The notes under the pieces are model-generated. The model was not told the origin of the DNA, did not search any database, and saw only the letters and a program-made list of their open reading frames with translations. Below, piece after piece: positions 61,128 through 64,000 of a stretch of 64,000 bases of DNA. The first letter of the stretch is position 1. Each line of letters opens with the position of its first letter. This DNA is from an uncultured Tenacibaculum sp. Its GTDB lineage: Bacteria > Bacteroidota > Bacteroidia > Flavobacteriales > Flavobacteriaceae. The position numbers and the translations under genes were made by a program. The DNA is taken from the NCBI GenBank assembly GCA_947498055.1, contig CANMJA010000013.1:36663-100662 (forward strand). Reading direction: 5' to 3'.

Positions 61128-61991
61128 TTAAAAAACTCTAACAATATTAAATCCAAAGGCAATATCTCCGCTAGCATTGCTTATAAATCCAGGTTCATTA
61201 GAGGATTGTGCATTAGAAAATAGTAGTTGAAATACGTGTCCGCCAGTTTCAATATCTATCCCAAATGTATATGGATTGTAATATATCGAATTTTCATCTC
61301 TACTAAAATTATGTACATATTCGGCATTTAAACTTACACGTTTACTCAGTTTGTATCTACCACCAAAGCCTAGTGCAAATTGATTATGATTGGCTGTTCC
61401 TGTTTCTTCTAGTATTTGTAAGTTTTCTCTAATTAAAGTAGGTGCTAATTCAAAAGAAAAACTTTTAGAAAATCTTCTAGAAGCTAATAATTGTAAAGAA
61501 TAGCTATACCTATCTGCATCTTTTAAAGTGAAGTTGGTAAATCTGTTTTGATCTAACTCAGTATCTCTATTAATAGTTGCATATCCAACTAAATTTAAAG
61601 GAAACTTATTAGATTGTTTAGTTATTAAAGTTTTTGCAGCAAACGCAAAAGTTTTTCTAAAAGATTCTCTACTAATACTAAATTGAATACCTTTCCAAAA
61701 ACTATATAAAAGCTCAATTTTTGTATTTGCATTATCTAAACCCAAAAAAGTATCAAAACCATCTTTTAAGGGGCCAAAACGATGTGATACGATAAGATAA
61801 ATATCTCCTTTTTCTGCGATTTTTGTAGATTGAAGATTTCCTATTTTTAAAGCTTTAAAAGCGGGTGATTGAAATTGAATAGTTGGTTTAACTTCCTTGT
61901 CTAATTCCTCAAGTAAATCATTTTGAGCGTTAATAAAAGTAGTATTTAGGTTTAAAAATAAGAATAAAATAATTATTTTATTATAATGCAT
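61128..61991 (-). CDS. DUF5777 family beta-barrel protein
   Basis: A 287-residue exported protein with a signal peptide (about 1-22, TFINAQ) and a barrel-like series of amphipathic strands ending in GFNIVRVF. The early segment FQSPAFKALKIGNLQSTKI with IYLIVSHRFGPLKDG is the DUF5777 hallmark. The function is unknown; in Bacteroidetes I recall it in clusters with YceI and small cytochrome-like genes, as here. Its start overlaps the end of the preceding gene by 19 bp, so it is the last gene of a tightly packed four-gene operon. Confidence 0.85.
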   Translation of the reverse strand: MHYNKIIILFLFLNLNTTFINAQNDLLEELDKEVKPTIQFQSPAFKALKIGNLQSTKIAEKGDIYLIVSHRFGPLKDGFDTFLGLDNANTKIELLYSFWKGIQFSISRESFRKTFAFAAKTLITKQSNKFPLNLVGYATINRDTELDQNRFTNFTLKDADRYSYSLQLLASRRFSKSFSFELAPTLIRENLQILEETGTANHNQFALGFGGRYKLSKRVSLNAEYVHNFSRDENSIYYNPYTFGIDIETGGHVFQLLFSNAQSSNEPGFISNASGDIAFGFNIVRVF

Positions 61992-62368
61992 TGATTTAAT
62001 TTTAATTCATTAAAAAGATCATCAAAACCAACAATAATTCCTTTTATAGTAATTGTTTGATCTTTTTTTAATTTGGTTAAAAGCGATTTGTTTTTAAATT
62101 GACAAAAGGTGTTTCCGTCTAACAAAAGACCTTCATCTTCTATTGAAGAAATACGCCCTGTTAATTGTACTGTTTTTGTATTCCATTCATTAGGTTTTTT
62201 AGCGATTTTTAATAAAAAATCGTTTGTATTTCCCATAAAAATAGCTGTACTATTTTCTATTTTTTCTGGAGGCCTGAAAATATATGCATAGGTAGAAAAA
62301 AGTATTATCAATAAAACAATAAACCCAAAAAATAAAAATTTATTTCTTCTCTTTAAGTTCATAATCAA
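61973..62368 (-). CDS. Membrane-anchored OB-fold-like protein
   Basis: A 131-residue protein: a basic start (MNLKRRNK), one membrane anchor (about 11-30) and a periplasmic beta-rich domain. VQLTGRISSIEDEGLLLDGN, CQFKN and TITIKGIIVGFDD follow the strand pattern of tRNA_anti-like OB folds. The cytoplasmic or periplasmic ligand is unknown. It overlaps the YceI gene (29 bp, or 23 bp if the second ATG at 62362 is used) and the DUF5777 gene (19 bp), so the three are translationally coupled. Confidence 0.75.
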   Translation of the reverse strand: MIMNLKRRNKFLFFGFIVLLIILFSTYAYIFRPPEKIENSTAIFMGNTNDFLLKIAKKPNEWNTKTVQLTGRISSIEDEGLLLDGNTFCQFKNKSLLTKLKKDQTITIKGIIVGFDDLFNELKLNQCIIIK

Positions 62369-62882
62369 TATTAATAATTACTTCTTTTGCTATTTTTTTT
62401 CTAACAACACTAGGTATTTTAATTTTGAAATCTTGTGGAGTAACTTTAAAATTAGCTTTTAAACGAAAAGAACTATTACTTGTTTTAGAAATTACACCAA
62501 TAGACTCTATTTCTTTGTCAATACCTCTTACTGTTAAAACACCTTTAAGCTTTATTTCTTTGTTATTGGTTAAATTGCTGAAATCAAAACCAACAATTAT
62601 TCCTTTAAAAGTAGCTTTGGGGTATGTGCTAGATTCCATATAGTTTTCATTGAAATGCTCTTGCATTAAAGCAATTTTAAATTTAAAAGCACCAATAAAA
62701 ATTTGAGAAGCAATTTTCCCTTCGTTGGTAACAATAGCACTCGAACTATTGTTCGTTGCATGTATAGGCTCAAAAGCTTCCGTAGAAGCTTTTAATTCTG
62801 TAAAACCATTTCTAGTAAAGTATTTTTGTGCGATTACTGATTCTAGAGTACTTAGTAATAAAATAAAAAGTAGTTTATTCAT
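62340..62882 (-). CDS. YceI family protein
   Basis: A lipocalin-like periplasmic protein of 180 residues. The signal peptide (1-18, SVIAQ) precedes an eight-stranded fold: NEGKIASQIFIGAFKFKIAL, the EHFNENYMESSTYPKATFKG region with conserved Glu-x-Tyr-P-x-A, LTVRGIDKEIESIGV and FKVTPQDFKIKIP. YceI proteins bind polyisoprenoids in several bacteria; the ligand here is unproved. It lies 5 bp after the cytochrome-like lipoprotein gene and overlaps the next gene, so it is an inner member of a four-gene operon. Confidence 0.88.
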   Translation of the reverse strand: MNKLLFILLLSTLESVIAQKYFTRNGFTELKASTEAFEPIHATNNSSSAIVTNEGKIASQIFIGAFKFKIALMQEHFNENYMESSTYPKATFKGIIVGFDFSNLTNNKEIKLKGVLTVRGIDKEIESIGVISKTSNSSFRLKANFKVTPQDFKIKIPSVVRKKIAKEVIINIDYELKEKK

Positions 62883-62887
62883 CTATT

Positions 62888-63247
62888 TTAATTTTCTAAA
62901 TACCCGTCAGCTTTCCATTTATCAATAATGGCTCTTTTTTCACTAGATATTCTTCCTGCTGCTGGCATAGGATTAGATGCACTGTTTATACGACCTATTA
63001 AGTTTCTATTTTCTGCAGCACTTCTAACTTGTGTGTAATTAGTTAAAGATAAACTAGCGGCAGGAGCAGCAGAATCGTGACAAGCACTCGTAGCACAGCT
63101 AGAATTAATAATACTTTTAACGTCTTTTTCGTAAGTTATTTTTTCTGTTGAATCCATTGGTGTTTCTTCTGCTGGTACTTCAGAGGAAGAACAATTAACT
63201 AATAGAATACTAGAAAAAAATAAGAATGTTTTAAGAGAATTTTTCAT
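62888..63247 (-). CDS. Cytochrome c-like lipoprotein with CX4CH motif
   Basis: A 119-residue lipoprotein with signal peptide and lipobox LLVNC (Cys19). The mature part has SSCATSACHD: Cys51, Cys56 and His57 form a CX4CH heme-attachment motif, where the usual spacing is CX2CH. NPMPAAG carries Met94, a plausible distal ligand. CX4CH hemes are known from tetraheme cytochromes such as those of Desulfovibrio. Small cytochrome-like lipoproteins of this type are common in Bacteroidetes. First gene of the operon with YceI, OB-like and DUF5777 proteins. Heme binding is predicted, not shown. Confidence 0.8.
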   Translation of the reverse strand: MKNSLKTFLFFSSILLVNCSSSEVPAEETPMDSTEKITYEKDVKSIINSSCATSACHDSAAPAASLSLTNYTQVRSAAENRNLIGRINSASNPMPAAGRISSEKRAIIDKWKADGYLEN

Positions 63248-64000
63248 TGTAGAGTGGGATTAAATTATGTTGTCATAAATATAGTTTATTTTTATTTTCC
63301 AAGGAAATTATTTTTAATGTTAATAGGAATTTCTTCTTTTAAAATAATTGTTTTTTTAGGTTAAAGACTCAGTATAATTGTTTTATTTGAATAAATAATA
63401 GTAAAACTAATTAGAAAAAATATGTTCCCTTCTTATTTAAAACCTAAAAGTTAATACTATATAAGATATAAATAATATTATACTGAGTGTAAAAAATATT
63501 TTGATTGCACTATGTTAGTTGATTTGTTAACTCTATATTTTTGTTGATGAAAAACGAACGCTATAACCATCACCTCGTTTTAAATCTTGTCTAAATTTGT
63601 GTAGCGTTTATTTTTTTACATAATAAAGTTATTTTCAATTAATGGGTTTTTGTTTCATGTCAAAATTACGTTAAGTATTTGTTTTAATGATGATTAAAAT
63701 AAATAAGGAGGAAGTTTTGAAGGGTGAAAAGGAAAAAAAAGACTTAAAAAGTTTTATGTTTTTAATGAATGTTCTTTTTTATAAAGAAAAGAGCATACAA
63801 TTATAGTGAAACTAAAGTAAGGCGTGATTTTTTTTCAGTTCAAAGAGATAAACGTTTTTTTATGATTTGAAGGAGCAAATAACCAGAGTATTTTGTAGTA
63901 AAACAAAAGTAATATTGTTGTCTGATAAAAACTAATAAATCCCATTTTTAATTCTCTGCAGTCAGTAAAACCGTTGTTTTTTTATTTTTTTAAAAAAGTA
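63248..64000. other. Intergenic region without a supported gene
   Basis: The 753 bp at the right edge are AT-rich and lack a convincing coding region. The only structure seen is a TATTTTTG box at 63536-63543, an ATG at 63547 opening a 15-codon frame (MKNERYNHHLVLNLV), and distant complementary AACGCTA/TAGCGTT arms followed by TTTTTTT near 63610. This may be a small RNA or chance. Confidence 0.5.

Overview
The window is AT-rich chromosomal DNA of a member of the Bacteroidetes, most probably a marine Flavobacteriaceae of the Tenacibaculum/Polaribacter kind; the genus cannot be fixed from the sequence alone. The evidence is: no Shine-Dalgarno pattern before genes, promoters of the flavobacterial TTG-N17-23-TAnnTTTG type, two secreted proteins with type IX secretion (T9SS) C-terminal sorting domains, SprB repeats, an SDR-type L-threonine dehydrogenase like that of Flavobacterium frigidimaris, and many Bacteroidetes-only families (DUF5916, DUF5777, OMP beta-barrel family 3). 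I see no tRNA, rRNA, insertion sequence, prophage or CRISPR array.

Layout. 1-604: a truncated polyprenyl synthetase. 727-7389: a TetR regulator in one operon with a TolC/adaptor/RND tripartite efflux pump, closed by a strong terminator, then recX. 8014-17228 (mostly minus): a large SprB-repeat T9SS protein, a conserved small protein, a thioredoxin-like protein, threonine dehydrogenase, a lipoprotein (plus), a C-terminal processing protease, dCMP deaminase, HupE/UreJ and an Lrp/AsnC regulator. 17513-26399: a lipoprotein hydrolase, umuC-umuD, a small membrane protein, apbE, an OmpA lipoprotein, a hypothetical protein and a DUF5916 protein. 26592-34212: the translation block rplM-rpsI, rpsB-tsf and pyrH-frr, split by two unrelated genes, one a T9SS beta-helix protein on the other strand. 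34307-41208: an HAE3-type RND exporter, a lipoprotein with no usual start codon, a decayed gene, asnS, rpoN and a membrane protein. 41203-45613 (minus): an outer-membrane protein, an ExbB/ExbD operon and asparaginase. 45709-53201: a zinc metallopeptidase, a hypothetical protein, then an outer-membrane receptor-like barrel, CPBP protease, LytS-type kinase and LytTR regulator in a row, facing a collagen-like repeat lipoprotein. 53461-58626: methylmalonyl-CoA epimerase, a hypothetical protein, a kinase/NarL regulator pair with a separate membrane protein, rbfA and a LolC/E-type permease. 58910-63247: dus, a Gfo/Idh/MocA oxidoreductase, and a compact four-gene minus-strand operon (CX4CH cytochrome-like lipoprotein, YceI, anchored OB-like protein, DUF5777 barrel). 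63248-64000 has no supported gene.

How the genes work together. Most of the window is core housekeeping (translation, sigma-54, tRNA charging, nucleotide metabolism) with cell-envelope functions between: efflux, TonB-type energisation, surface proteins and two signalling cassettes. The least explained parts are the four-gene cytochrome/YceI/OB/DUF5777 operon, the outer-membrane barrel-CPBP-LytS-LytTR cassette, the kinase whose membrane sensor seems to be a separate protein, and the two repeat-built surface proteins. A recurring TAnnTTTG box only 3-7 nt before start codons suggests that several genes are read from leaderless mRNAs.
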